DNA of 64,000 nt from PNAI01 sp035501735 (GCA_035501735.1 DATJVR010000082.1:13964-77963), one strand, 5' to 3'; positions 25,005-34,319 are shown, counted from the stretch's first letter. Notes: generated by a model not told the origin, from the letters alone. Made by a program: numbers and translations.

Positions 25005-26570
25005 ATGCGGCATTTGCTTGCGACCGTAACCTGTCTCGTTCTGCTCGCCGGATGCAATCTCGGCGCACCGGTGAGCCTGTTCGACGAGGACGGCGCCATC
25101 GAGCACTCGATCGCCGCGCTGCGTGAGCGCATCGGCGGCAAGGTGCTCGCGCTCAACGTGTTGATCTCACCCGACACGGTGACGATCCGCGCGCAAAATC
25201 CCGCCGATCGCAGCCGCGTCGACGAATGGCGGCTCACGCGCGTCCACATGGCTTCCCTCAACTGGGAGCGCGGTTCCGGGCCGGAGCCCTACACGCCCAA
25301 TCTGATCAACCCGGACCTCGAGGCCAATTTGTTCGACCTCGATGGGGTCGATTTCTCGGGAGCGGGCAAGCTCGCGCGAGCGGCGGTCGAACGCGCGGGG
25401 CTCGCGGACAAGGCGCAAGTCACGCGTATGGAGCTCGCGCGGCGGACGTTCGTGCTGCCGAGGCCCGCGAGCGGAGACGTGCGCTGGACTATCGAGGTGA
25501 AAAGCGATCAGGAATCGGCGCAGATCTACGCGGACGTGGGCGGCACGATCATCGGCGCCAACCTCGACGGCACCTCGCGCGCCAAGACGCTCAACATCCT
25601 TCAGAAGCTTGACCTGGTGACGGATGGCGCGCGGGCCTTCCGCTACATCCTCGGATCCGATCGCATGCTCCTTCGCGTCGGCGTCAGCCCGCGGTGGATG
25701 GGATTCGAAACCAATCTCGATGATCCCAGCCCGCCCATACCGGATTCCGCGGGCCTGAAGGCCCGCCAGGTGTTCACCTGGAATCTCAACGGGCTGCAGC
25801 GCGCGATCGCCAAGTTCAACATGGACGCGGCGTTCGGAGCCGTGAACAGCGAGGCCTTCAGCATCGACGATGTCGATTGGACGGCGCTGCCGAAGATCAT
25901 CGCCGCGGCCCGACAGCAGCTCGGCCTGCCGGACGGTCCAATCACCGACATCGAAATCGCCAAGCCGCCCAATCCGATCGGGCACTCGGTCGTGCTCTGG
26001 AAAATCGAGATCGCGGCACAGAACAAGGAAACCGGCTTGGTGCTCGCGGACAGCTCCGGCCGTGTGAAGCGGGTGATGCTGCCGCAGAGCATGCGCAAAC
26101 CGATCGACTATTACGACCCTGCGACGATGGCCGAGACATTCGTCAAGCTCGGCGTTGATTTCGGCAAGGACCGGCAATATTCCGAAATCACATTCCTCAA
26201 CGACAAGGTGATGATCACCGCGCAGGACCACATGGAGCCGAACGTCTCGCGGCAATTCATGCTCAATGAGAACGGCTATGACCGCTCCGGCACGTCTGCC
26301 GTCGTCGCGAACAAGAATGTGCCGTTCCGGATCGACGAACTGAGCGCTCTGACCGCCGACCGTATTCGCGATCTGGAAGCCAGGACCCTCGACACGTTGA
26401 AGCTGCCGGCGCAATCCATTTCCAGCATCACCATCGGGCGCGGCAGCATGGACCCATCGCCGAAGGGCAACGTCACGATCGAGATCAGAGCCGAGGAGAG
26501 GCCGTTTGGGCGCGCGGGCCGGGTGAATTACGAGCTCGATGGCACGGTGATCAAAACCTATTTGCCGTGA
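25005..26570 (+). CDS. Lipoprotein of unknown function
   Basis: A 521-aa protein with a lipoprotein signal (MRHLLATVTCLVLLAGC, lipobox LAGC). The mature region contains no recognised domain. It looks like a series of repeated beta-rich modules, each with a VRWTIEVKSDQESAQIYADV-like or VVLWKIEIAAQNKETGLVLA-like strand pattern ending in a GxIxGAN or SSGRVKRV turn, suggesting two or three PepSY- or YxaL-like sheets. It ends with VNYELDGTVIKTYLP. Start ATG 25005 places the lipobox correctly; an in-frame ATG at 24960 would displace it. Divergent from the UbiD gene with a 159-base gap. Function not inferred. Confidence 0.65.
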   Translation: MRHLLATVTCLVLLAGCNLGAPVSLFDEDGAIEHSIAALRERIGGKVLALNVLISPDTVTIRAQNPADRSRVDEWRLTRVHMASLNWERGSGPEPYTPNLINPDLEANLFDLDGVDFSGAGKLARAAVERAGLADKAQVTRMELARRTFVLPRPASGDVRWTIEVKSDQESAQIYADVGGTIIGANLDGTSRAKTLNILQKLDLVTDGARAFRYILGSDRMLLRVGVSPRWMGFETNLDDPSPPIPDSAGLKARQVFTWNLNGLQRAIAKFNMDAAFGAVNSEAFSIDDVDWTALPKIIAAARQQLGLPDGPITDIEIAKPPNPIGHSVVLWKIEIAAQNKETGLVLADSSGRVKRVMLPQSMRKPIDYYDPATMAETFVKLGVDFGKDRQYSEITFLNDKVMITAQDHMEPNVSRQFMLNENGYDRSGTSAVVANKNVPFRIDELSALTADRIRDLEARTLDTLKLPAQSISSITIGRGSMDPSPKGNVTIEIRAEERPFGRAGRVNYELDGTVIKTYLP

Positions 26571-26786
26571 GTTGCTGCGGCTCCATATCACCGGCAGGCC
26601 CAACACATGGGGACCGACGAAACCGGATGGCTTCATCCTTTCCGCGCTGCCATTGATGTGCAGGCGCTGAATTTTCGCCGCTCGTGCTTTCCCGATTGCT
26701 GGCGCGCAGCTGACGCCTCTTGACAGCACAAGCGCCATTTGAAGGTTTACAAGCTTAGCCGCAAAGAACGACACGGGAGAAAACGC
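26571..26786. other. Spacer between lipoprotein and flavoenzyme genes
   Basis: 216 bases. In-frame TTG at 26739 could extend the next gene by 16 lysine- and arginine-rich residues, but GGGAG seven to eight bases before GTG 26787 favours the shorter start. No repeat or stem-loop of note was seen. Confidence 0.35.
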
Positions 26787-28277
26787 GTGGCCGGCAAGCA
26801 ATGGGACGTTGTGGTTGTAGGCGCCGGCAATGCCGCATTCTGCGCGGCGTTGGCGGCGCGCGAGAAAGGCGCGAGCGTGCTGATGATCGAGCGCGCGCCC
26901 AAGGACCTGATGGGTGGCAATTCGCGCTTTACCGCCGGCGCGTTCCGTTGTGTTTACGACGGCGTCGACGATCTCAAGGCGATCATGCCGGATCTGACCA
27001 AGGACGAAATCGCGCGGTCCGACTTCGGCACCTACACCACCGACCAGTTCTACGACGACATGTTCCGGGTGACGCAATACCGCACCGACGGCGAGCTGTG
27101 CGACCGCCTGGTCGGCCGCTCACGCGACGCTATGCGCTGGCTGCATTCCAAGGGCATGAAGTTCAATCCGATCTGGGGCCGGCAGGCCTATCTGATCGAC
27201 GGCAAGTTCAAATTCTGGGGCGGCCTCACGGTCGAGGCCACCGGCGGCGGGCCGGGCCTGATCGACCAGCATCTGAAGCTCGCGGAAAAGCAAGGCATCG
27301 AAATCCGCTACGGCGTGCGCGCGCACACGCTGGTGTACGACGGCAACGTGGTGCGCGGCGTGAAGGTGAAGGTCAACGGCGCGCAAGACGAAATTCCATG
27401 CAAGTCGGTGGTGATCGCCTGCGGCGGCTTCGAGTCGAACGCGGAAATGCGCACGCGTTATCTGGGCCCGGGCTGGGAGCTCGCGAAGGTGCGCGGCACG
27501 CCCTACAACACCGGCGACGGCATTCTCATGGCACTCGCGATCGGCGCCTCGTCCTACGGCAACTGGTCGGGCTCGCACGCGGTGCAATGGGACTACAATG
27601 CGCCGGAATTCGGCGACCTTTCGGTCGGCGACAATTTCCAGAAGCATTCGTATCCCTGGGGCATCATGATCAACGCCACGGGGCGGCGCTTCGTCGACGA
27701 GGGCGCGGATTTCCGCAACTACACTTATGCCAAGTACGGCGCGATGGTGCTGCGCCAGCCGAACAATTTCGCCTACCAGGTGTTCGACAAGAAGATCATC
27801 CCGATGCTGCGCGACGAATATCGCATCAAGCGCGTCAGCAAGGTTTCCGCCAACACGCTGGAGGAATTCGCCCGCAAGCTCGAAGGCGTCGACCCGCAAG
27901 GCTTTCTCGACGAGATCAAGAAATACAATGCGGCGGTCAGGAAGGAAATTCCGTTCAATCCCAACATCAAGGACGGCCGCTGCACGGTCGGCCTGCCGAT
28001 CAACAAATCGAACTGGGCGAACACGATCGAGGATCCGCCGTTCGAAGGCTATCAAGTGGGTTGCGGCGTCTCCTTCACCTTCGGCGGTGTGCGTATCGAT
28101 CCGGACACCGGCCAGGTGATCGACAGCGACATGAATCCGATCCCCGGCCTCTATGCGGCGGGCGAACTGGTGGGCGGGATTTTCTATTTCAACTATCCGG
28201 GCGGCACCGGATTGATGTCCGGCGCGGTGTTCGGCCGCATCGCCGGCACCGGCGCCGCGAGCGCCCGCAATGCCTGA
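26787..28277 (+). CDS. FAD-dependent oxidoreductase, tricarballylate dehydrogenase (TcuA)/flavocytochrome c-like
   Basis: A 496-aa flavoprotein. The FAD-binding Rossmann motif VVVVGAGNAAFCAALAARE is at the start. LMGGNSRFTAGAFRCVYDG is typical of TcuA-like proteins. The C-terminal part has PGLYAAGELVGGIFYFNYPGG and TGLMSGAVFGRIAG. Relatives oxidise tricarballylate to cis-aconitate or reduce unsaturated acids and 3-ketosteroids. GTG 26787 is chosen for its GGGAG ribosome site. Its last 8 bases overlap pyrC. No TcuB-type electron-transfer partner is adjacent. Confidence 0.82.
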   Translation: MAGKQWDVVVVGAGNAAFCAALAAREKGASVLMIERAPKDLMGGNSRFTAGAFRCVYDGVDDLKAIMPDLTKDEIARSDFGTYTTDQFYDDMFRVTQYRTDGELCDRLVGRSRDAMRWLHSKGMKFNPIWGRQAYLIDGKFKFWGGLTVEATGGGPGLIDQHLKLAEKQGIEIRYGVRAHTLVYDGNVVRGVKVKVNGAQDEIPCKSVVIACGGFESNAEMRTRYLGPGWELAKVRGTPYNTGDGILMALAIGASSYGNWSGSHAVQWDYNAPEFGDLSVGDNFQKHSYPWGIMINATGRRFVDEGADFRNYTYAKYGAMVLRQPNNFAYQVFDKKIIPMLRDEYRIKRVSKVSANTLEEFARKLEGVDPQGFLDEIKKYNAAVRKEIPFNPNIKDGRCTVGLPINKSNWANTIEDPPFEGYQVGCGVSFTFGGVRIDPDTGQVIDSDMNPIPGLYAAGELVGGIFYFNYPGGTGLMSGAVFGRIAGTGAASARNA

Positions 28278-29316
28278 TCGCATCACCATCAGGAAGCCGG
28301 ACGACTGGCACCTGCATGTGCGCGACGGCGAAATGCTCAAAGCCGTGCTGCCGTTCACTGCGGCGCATTTCGGCCGCGCGATCCTGATGCCGAATCTCAC
28401 GCCGCCGGTGCGCACAACGGCCGATGCGATAGCGTACCGCGAGCGCGTCATGGCGGCGCTGCCCAAGGGCTCGACGTTTAAGCCGCTGATGACGTGCTAT
28501 CTCACCGACGACACCGACCCGAACGATGTCGAGCGCGGCTTCCGCGAGGGCGTGTTCACCGGCGTGAAGCTTTATCCCGCCAACGCCACCACCTATTCGG
28601 CGGCGGGCGTGACCGACTACAGGAAGATCAAGCCGGTGCTGGCGCGTATGGAAAAACTCGGCATGCGTTTTCTCATGCACGGCGAAGACGTCGATCCCAC
28701 CGTGGACATTTTCGACCGCGAAGCGCGCTTCTGCGAAAAGTATCTCGGGCCGTGGACGCGCGAATTTCCCGGTTTGAAATTCATCCTCGAACATCTGTCG
28801 TCGAAGGACGGCGTCGAGTTCGTGCGCGCGCATGCGCCGCAGGTCGGCGGGACGATCACGCCTTATCACATGGAACTCACGCGCACCGACTGGCTGGGTT
28901 GGGGATTGAAGCCCTACATGTACGTGATGCCGGTGATTAAAACCGAGAAGGACCGCCAGGCGCTGCGCAAGGCCGCCGCGTCGGGCGAGCCGTGCTATTT
29001 CCTCGGCACGGATTCGGCCCCTCATCCGGTGGCGAAAAAACTCTCGGTCAATGGCATCCCGGGCATTTTCAACGCGCCGGTTGCGATGGCCACTTACGCA
29101 AAGATTTTCGAGGAGGAGAACGCGCTCGACAAACTGGAGGCGTTCGCATCGCTGAACGGGCCAAAGCATTACGGCCTCGCACCGAACACGGAAACAATAA
29201 CGCTCGAGAAAAAATCCTGGCTGCCGCCGGAGGAAATCAAAATTCCCGGACCCGACGAACGCGCGCTCGTTTACAAAGGCGGCGAAACGGTAACGTGGCA
29301 GGTGTCCGCAAGTTAA
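28270..29316 (+). CDS. pyrC: Dihydroorotase, class II (homodimeric PyrC type)
   Basis: 348 aa, the normal size for E. coli-type PyrC, which cyclises carbamoyl-aspartate to dihydroorotate in pyrimidine synthesis. The binuclear zinc site is recognisable: His14 and His16 in WHLHVRDG, the carboxylated Lys100 in GVKLYPANATT, His137 in FLMHGE, His175 in LEHLSS and an Asp in LGTDSAPHP. The ATG lies inside the preceding flavoenzyme gene (8-base overlap), an unusual partner for pyrC. Other pyr genes are not present in the window. Confidence 0.93.
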   Translation: MPDRITIRKPDDWHLHVRDGEMLKAVLPFTAAHFGRAILMPNLTPPVRTTADAIAYRERVMAALPKGSTFKPLMTCYLTDDTDPNDVERGFREGVFTGVKLYPANATTYSAAGVTDYRKIKPVLARMEKLGMRFLMHGEDVDPTVDIFDREARFCEKYLGPWTREFPGLKFILEHLSSKDGVEFVRAHAPQVGGTITPYHMELTRTDWLGWGLKPYMYVMPVIKTEKDRQALRKAAASGEPCYFLGTDSAPHPVAKKLSVNGIPGIFNAPVAMATYAKIFEEENALDKLEAFASLNGPKHYGLAPNTETITLEKKSWLPPEEIKIPGPDERALVYKGGETVTWQVSAS

Positions 29317-29522
29317 TTTCGATTAAGATTTCTTCGCGGCTACATCGAGCTCCGAGGTAAAACTTTAGTTAGCGCCAAAAAAATAATTGTCTTTATTACC
29401 AATGATAGATGCGCCGACATTCATCATGAAATAGATTTCGGATCGCTGACGTTGGCGAAAACTTGAACCACGCAACGCCAGCACATCCAGATGCGGTTGG
29501 ATCGTAAGTGCCGGTTCGAGCC
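29317..29522. other. A/T-richer spacer downstream of pyrC
   Basis: 206 bases markedly richer in A/T than the flanks, with runs such as CCAAAAAAATAATTG near 29376-29390. It may contain the promoter of the small gene that follows. No stem-loop terminator with a T tract was found. Confidence 0.35.
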
Positions 29523-29753
29523 ATGTTGCGTATTTTGGTATTCATCTTCGTCATCTACGTGATCGCCGTGGCGGCGCTGGATTCCGTCTCCACTCATGGC
29601 GCCTATCGCAGAGCGGTGTTGCAGGCCGCCGGATATCAAGTGAGCCGGGTGCAATACGGAGTTCAAACTCTCTGGACGGAGATCGTCGACGCGTCCGGTG
29701 TGACCACGCCGTCGCATGCACAAGGATCGGCACCGGAGCGCGTGCGGCAATAG
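29523..29753 (+). CDS. Small membrane-anchored protein of unknown function
   Basis: A 76-aa product that begins with a 20-residue hydrophobic segment (LRILVFIFVIYVIAVAALD) followed by a hydrophilic tail ending SAPERVRQ. It would be anchored by a single N-terminal helix, or exported. Coding character is reasonable (G/C third positions after the A/T-rich spacer), but the upstream purine match is weak and no family is recognised. Convergent with the quinone oxidoreductase gene by 13 bases. Confidence 0.5.
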   Translation: MLRILVFIFVIYVIAVAALDSVSTHGAYRRAVLQAAGYQVSRVQYGVQTLWTEIVDASGVTTPSHAQGSAPERVRQ

Positions 29754-29766
29754 ATGTGTGCCGCGT

Positions 29767-30765
29767 TCAGTCTTTCCCGATTGTCAGCACCACGCGGCCG
29801 CGCTGTTTGCGGTCGGCGATGTCGTGCATGGCAGCGGTGAACTCATCGAGCGGATAGAGCTTGATCGGCAGCGGCTTGAGCTTTCCGGCGGCGTGCAGCG
29901 CGAAGATCTCCCTGAAGGCATTTTGCATTTCGGTCGGCATCCGCTTGCGATAGTCGCTCACCTGCAGGCCGCTGACCTCGATGTTCTTGAGCAGCAGATA
30001 ATTGACCTTGAGCGTCGGGATGCGACCCGAGGCAAAGCCGATCACCACAAGCCGCCCGCGCCAGGCGAGCGCACGGATGGCGGCTTCAAAAATATCACCG
30101 CCGAGCATGTCGAGGATGATGTCGGCGCCGCGATTGCCGGTGTGCGCGTAAACCTGCGCACGCAGACCCTCGTGCAGATCGGGCGCTGCGAGATCAACGA
30201 TGGCGTCGGCGCCGGCCGCCCGAACGATGTCGGCCTTGTCCGCGCTCGACACTCCGCCGAGCGCTTTCGCGCCGAAGGCCTTGGCGAGCTGGATCGCGGC
30301 AAGTCCCACGCCGCCGGTCGCGCCGAGCACCAGAACGGTTTCACCTGCTGCGATACGCGCCCGGTCGCGCAGCGCGAAATAGGCGGTGTCGTAGATCAAC
30401 GCCATGGCGGCGGCCTCGGTAAGCGGCAGCGCGGCGGGAAGTTTTACGCACTGGCCTTCCGGCATGGCGACGAATTCGGCAAAACCGCCTTGTTCCGCCA
30501 TGGCAATGGCGTGGTCGCCGGGTTTGAAATTCTTCACGTTCGTTCCGACCGCCGCGACGACGCCAGCCGGGAGCTTGCCGGGCACGAACGGCAACTCCGG
30601 TTTGAACTGGTATTTGCCGCTCATCATGATCAGATCGACGAAGTTCACCGCGGTGGCGTGCGTCTGCAGCAGCACTTCGCCCGCCTTGGGCGCGGGCTTC
30701 GGCACTTCATCGAGCTTGGCGTTTTCGATCGGACCGAATTCGCGGACGACGACGGCGCGCATCAT
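29767..30765 (-). CDS. Zinc-independent medium-chain dehydrogenase, NADPH:quinone oxidoreductase (QOR) family
   Basis: A 332-aa protein. The GroES-like N-terminal domain has AVNFVDLIMMSGKYQ and the NADPH-binding domain has VLVLGATGGVGLAAIQLAKA near residue 145. The zinc-ligand cysteines of alcohol dehydrogenases are absent. FVPGKLPAGVVAAVG is the QOR-type segment, with Leu-Pro replacing the usual GxE. Reduces quinones or enoyl-type substrates with NADPH. ATG 30765 or the adjacent ATG 30762 follows GGGGA. It lies 29 bases downstream of the CoA ligase on the same strand, so an operon is likely. Confidence 0.88.
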   Translation of the reverse strand: MMRAVVVREFGPIENAKLDEVPKPAPKAGEVLLQTHATAVNFVDLIMMSGKYQFKPELPFVPGKLPAGVVAAVGTNVKNFKPGDHAIAMAEQGGFAEFVAMPEGQCVKLPAALPLTEAAAMALIYDTAYFALRDRARIAAGETVLVLGATGGVGLAAIQLAKAFGAKALGGVSSADKADIVRAAGADAIVDLAAPDLHEGLRAQVYAHTGNRGADIILDMLGGDIFEAAIRALAWRGRLVVIGFASGRIPTLKVNYLLLKNIEVSGLQVSDYRKRMPTEMQNAFREIFALHAAGKLKPLPIKLYPLDEFTAAMHDIADRKQRGRVVLTIGKD

Positions 30766-30794
30766 GTTCCCCAAATCATTCGAGGCAGTTCATC

Positions 30795-32543
30795 CTAGGC
30801 GGTGGCCTGTTTCGCTTGCCAGCGCACCGGCTCCGGGCTGATGCGGCCTTTCGCGATCCAATCCACGATGTCGCGCTTGCGAATCTTGCCATTGGGCGTG
30901 AGCGGGATTTCGTCGAGGCTGACGAAATATTCCGGCATGTCATATCTGGAAAGACCGGCGGCATCGAGGTGGGCAAGCAGCTCCGCAGGCGCGACATGCT
31001 TGCCTGAATGGAACATCACCGCGAGGCAGACTTTTTCGCCGAGCCGCGCGTCGGCGATCGGGACGGCCGCGGCGCGCGCGATTGCGGCATGCCGCATGGC
31101 CAGCGCCTCGATGCGCGCAGGATGGATGTTGTGGCCGCCGCGGATGATGATGTCCTTCAGGCGGCCGGTGATACGCAAATATCCGTCGGCATCGAGCAAA
31201 CCCAAATCGCCGGTCATGAACCAGCCGTCCTTGTTGAAGGCATCTTCGGTCGCGGCCTGATCGTCGAAATAGCCGAGCATGAGGCTCGCGCCGCGACCGC
31301 CAATCTGGCCGATTTCGCCTGGGGGTGCGGGCGTGTCGCGGTCATCGGCCTTGAAGATGCGCAATTCATAGCCTGGGCAGGCACGACCGGATGTTTCGAC
31401 GATCCGTGTCGCATCGTCGTTGGGTAGCGTGTACTGGTGCGAGCAGGTCTCGGTCATGCCGTAACCGCTTTGTGGAATGATGCCGCGTTCAAGCAGTCCG
31501 GCCACGACCGCGCGAGGCGCGGCGGCGCCGGAGATGCGGAAGCCCTTGAGCCGGCCGAGGCCGTTCAGCCCGCGCGTGCGCATCTCGGAAAGCAGATCGC
31601 CGGCGTGCGCCGGGACACCGACCAAGAAAGTGGTACCGGTTTCGAGAATGCGGTCGACTAGGCTCGCACCTTTTGGCAGATCGTTGACGACGAGTTCGCC
31701 GCCGACCGCGAGTGCCATCACCTGCGCGCCGAAGCCGAGATTGTGGCTGAGAGGACTGAGCGAATAGACCACCGAGTCCGCGCCGATGCTCCAGTCCTTG
31801 GCGAGCTGGCACGCGTTGGCGAGCAGCGTGTTATCGGAATGCATCACGCCCTTGGGCTTGCCAGTGGTGCCGGAGGTGAAGGCGAGATAGACGATCTGAT
31901 TTGGGTCTTGTTTGGGCGCAACATCGACGTTTTTCCCCTCCCACCGCGATGCGGAGCGGAGCGGTGGGGAGGAGTCGGGAATGGGTGATAACAGGGCCGC
32001 CCATCCCGGCGTTTCGCGCCGACCCTCCCCACCACACGTTTCGCGCGCGGGTGAAGGGATAAGAGGTGAAAGCCGATAGACGTGCCGCATAAAGGCAAGC
32101 GATGAAAGCTCGGCAAAAATATCGCGGCGCGGCGCGTCGGCGCCGAAGCCCTCCTGGCCGATGAATGCCGCTGACCGCGTGCGTTGCAGGAGCTCGATGA
32201 CTTCGCCCACGGTGTGGTCGCGATGCAGCGAAGGGCAGCACAGGTAGCCGTTGCGCGAACAGGCGAGCAGCGCAATGACGCCTTCCATGCGGCTTGGCAG
32301 CCAGACCGATACGCGCTGGCCGGGCGCGACACCGCGGCTTGCAAGATCGGCCGCAAGCGCATCGGCCGCGGCGGCGAGCTCGCGATAGGTGATGCGCCGG
32401 AACCGATCGCGAAGCGCAAAGCTTGCCGGCGTGCGCTCGGCGTGACCGCGCACAAGCGAATAGATCGTGTCGTCCCGCCAGAAGCCCGCGGAATAGTATT
32501 TCTTGATCAGCTCGTCGGTGAGCAGGGTCAGCATGGAATTCAT
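30795..32543 (-). CDS. AMP-dependent acyl-CoA/aryl-CoA ligase carrying an in-frame repeat insertion
   Basis: A 582-aa ANL-superfamily ligase. Motifs: AFTSGTTGKPKGVMHSD near 221, SGYGMTETCSHQYTLP near 370, TGDLGLLDADGYLRITGRLK near 465, RGGHNIHPARIEAL and the catalytic-lysine motif LTPNGKIRKRD near 555. This resembles cyclohexanecarboxylate- or benzoate-type CoA ligases, but substrate is not certain. Residues 158-205 (LSPLIPSPARETC... to ...SRWEGKN) are Pro/Ser/Arg-rich, unlike the family, and are encoded by a palindromic repeat element inserted without a frameshift just before the SGTTG motif. Divergent from a UbiD gene by 99 bases. Confidence 0.88.
   Translation of the reverse strand: MNSMLTLLTDELIKKYYSAGFWRDDTIYSLVRGHAERTPASFALRDRFRRITYRELAAAADALAADLASRGVAPGQRVSVWLPSRMEGVIALLACSRNGYLCCPSLHRDHTVGEVIELLQRTRSAAFIGQEGFGADAPRRDIFAELSSLAFMRHVYRLSPLIPSPARETCGGEGRRETPGWAALLSPIPDSSPPLRSASRWEGKNVDVAPKQDPNQIVYLAFTSGTTGKPKGVMHSDNTLLANACQLAKDWSIGADSVVYSLSPLSHNLGFGAQVMALAVGGELVVNDLPKGASLVDRILETGTTFLVGVPAHAGDLLSEMRTRGLNGLGRLKGFRISGAAAPRAVVAGLLERGIIPQSGYGMTETCSHQYTLPNDDATRIVETSGRACPGYELRIFKADDRDTPAPPGEIGQIGGRGASLMLGYFDDQAATEDAFNKDGWFMTGDLGLLDADGYLRITGRLKDIIIRGGHNIHPARIEALAMRHAAIARAAAVPIADARLGEKVCLAVMFHSGKHVAPAELLAHLDAAGLSRYDMPEYFVSLDEIPLTPNGKIRKRDIVDWIAKGRISPEPVRWQAKQATA
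31929..32072. repeat. Palindromic REP-like element inserted in frame in a coding sequence
   Basis: About 144 bases (48 codons) inside the CoA ligase gene. It contains CCTCCCACCGC (from 31938) paired with GCGGTGGGGAGG, a second small stem CGGCG-TTTCG-CGCCG, and the tail CCCTCCCCACCACAC followed by a GGGTGAAGGGATAAGAG-like segment. These are hallmarks of a dispersed element frequent in Bradyrhizobiaceae spacers. The length is a multiple of three and contains no stop in the gene's frame. Boundaries are estimated from where the protein stops resembling its family and may be off by several codons. Confidence 0.65.
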
Positions 32544-32642
32544 GCTTGCTACACTAAGCTGTTTCAGGCAGGACCGCCAACAGATCGCGCCTAACTACGA
32601 TGCATCTGCTAGTATCGCGGCGGACGAATTTCGAGGTGCGCG

Positions 32643-34319
32643 ATGCTCGATCAAACAACAGGCCCGCGTGCGGCCAAAACCCCGCTTGCGGCAAAGCCAC
32701 GGCTCGATTTTCAGGAGCACATCGCCGATCTCGAGGCTGCCGGCCTGCTGGTGCGCATCGATAGGTCGATTAACAAGGATACCGAACTGCATCCGCTGGT
32801 GCGCTGGCAGTTCATCGGCGGAATGCCGGAGGACGAGCGGCGCGCTTTTCTGTTCACCAATGTGGTCGACTCCAAGGGTCGGCGCTATGAGATGCCGGTG
32901 GTGCTCGGCGCGCTCGCGGCGTCGCCGCGAATTTACGCCATGGGTATGGGACAATCCGTGGACGAAATCGGCGACGCCTGGATGCACGCGATCGCCAATC
33001 CGATTCCGCCCACGCTGGTGAATGCCGCCCCATGTCAGGAGGTGGTGATCTCGGGCGATGATTTGCGCAAGGCTGACGGCGGGTTGACACGGCTGCCGGT
33101 GCCGGTGTCGACGCCCGGTTTTGACGCTGCGCCCTATCTCACCGCGACGCTGTGCATCACAAAGGACCCGGAGAGCGGCATCCGCAACATGGGCACCTAT
33201 CGTGCAGCCCTGAAGGCGCCTGATCGCCTGGCCGTGCGCATGGTGGCGCGCGAAGCCACCGGCGCAGGCGGTTTTCTGCATTGGCTGAAATACCGCGGGC
33301 GACGGGAGAAAATGCCGATCGCTATCGTGATCGGCTGCGCGCCGATCGTGGTCTTCACCGGCCCGCAGAAGCTTGCGGTGGACGTGGATGAAATCGCGGT
33401 TGCGGGGGGTGCGGTCGGCGCGCCGATCCGCATGACACGCTGCCGCAGCATCGATCTGGAAGTGCCGGCGGATTCGGAAATCGTGATCGAAGGCTTGATC
33501 GACCCGGAGATGCTGGAACCGGAAGCGCCATTCGGCGAGAGCAACGGTTATGTGGCGCTCGAGGCCTACAACATGCCGATGCAGGTCACAGCGATCACGC
33601 ACAAGCGCGCGCCGGTGTTTGCGTCAATCATCAGCCAAGTCACGCCGAGCGAGTCGAGCGTGATCAAGAAAGTGGCCTACGAACCGTTGTTCCTTGCACA
33701 TCTGCGCCAACACCTCGGCGTCAAGAGCGTGCGCAAGGTGGTGATGCACGAGCCGCTTTCCAACCTGCGGCCGGTTATTTTCCTGCAATTCGCCGCCGAG
33801 GCGCCGCGATCGGAAGTGTGGCGCGGCCTGCATGGGGCTGCCACGCTGCAATCCAATTGCGGCAAGATCGTCATCGCGGTGAGCGAGGATATCGATCCGG
33901 CCGCGGGACTCGACGCGGTGATGTGGTCGCTCGCCTATCGCACCAATCCGGCGGAGGACGTGCAGATCGCGCCCAATCGCGGCGGCGTGCAAGGCGCGCA
34001 ATATGGGCCGCGCAAAACCGACTCCGGGCTGCTGATCGACGCGACCCGCAAGCGTGCCATGCCGCCACTCGCATTGCCGACGCGCCAGCACATGGAGCAC
34101 GCGCGCGCGCTGTGGGAGGAGCTGGGATTACCGGCGCTCGCCGTGCGCGGCCCGTGGCACGGCTATACACTCGGCGAATGGACCGAGGAGTGGGAGAATT
34201 TCGCGCGCCGGGCGGCGGCCGGCGACTGGATTGCCAACGGCGAGGAGACGCTGTCGCGCCAGCGCAAGGGTCTGCTGCCGGAGACGCCGATCCGGCCGGG
34301 CGAAGCGATCGATGAGTAA
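32643..34319 (+). CDS. UbiD family decarboxylase, divergent long form
   Basis: A 558-aa UbiD-type protein, longer and more divergent than the two 489-aa paralogues in the window. Shared elements include MGTYRAALKAPDRLAV (cofactor region), SEIVIEGLIDPEMLEPEAPF followed by GESNGY (acidic active-site loop), and the C-terminal SEDIDPAAGLDAVMWSLAYR. A KHG histidine segment seen in the other two is replaced by HWLKYRGR. It probably decarboxylates an unsaturated or aromatic acid with prFMN; substrate unknown. GAGG lies 5 bases before ATG 32643. Divergent from the CoA ligase, so ligase, quinone reductase and decarboxylase may act together. Confidence 0.85.
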   Translation: MLDQTTGPRAAKTPLAAKPRLDFQEHIADLEAAGLLVRIDRSINKDTELHPLVRWQFIGGMPEDERRAFLFTNVVDSKGRRYEMPVVLGALAASPRIYAMGMGQSVDEIGDAWMHAIANPIPPTLVNAAPCQEVVISGDDLRKADGGLTRLPVPVSTPGFDAAPYLTATLCITKDPESGIRNMGTYRAALKAPDRLAVRMVAREATGAGGFLHWLKYRGRREKMPIAIVIGCAPIVVFTGPQKLAVDVDEIAVAGGAVGAPIRMTRCRSIDLEVPADSEIVIEGLIDPEMLEPEAPFGESNGYVALEAYNMPMQVTAITHKRAPVFASIISQVTPSESSVIKKVAYEPLFLAHLRQHLGVKSVRKVVMHEPLSNLRPVIFLQFAAEAPRSEVWRGLHGAATLQSNCGKIVIAVSEDIDPAAGLDAVMWSLAYRTNPAEDVQIAPNRGGVQGAQYGPRKTDSGLLIDATRKRAMPPLALPTRQHMEHARALWEELGLPALAVRGPWHGYTLGEWTEEWENFARRAAAGDWIANGEETLSRQRKGLLPETPIRPGEAIDE

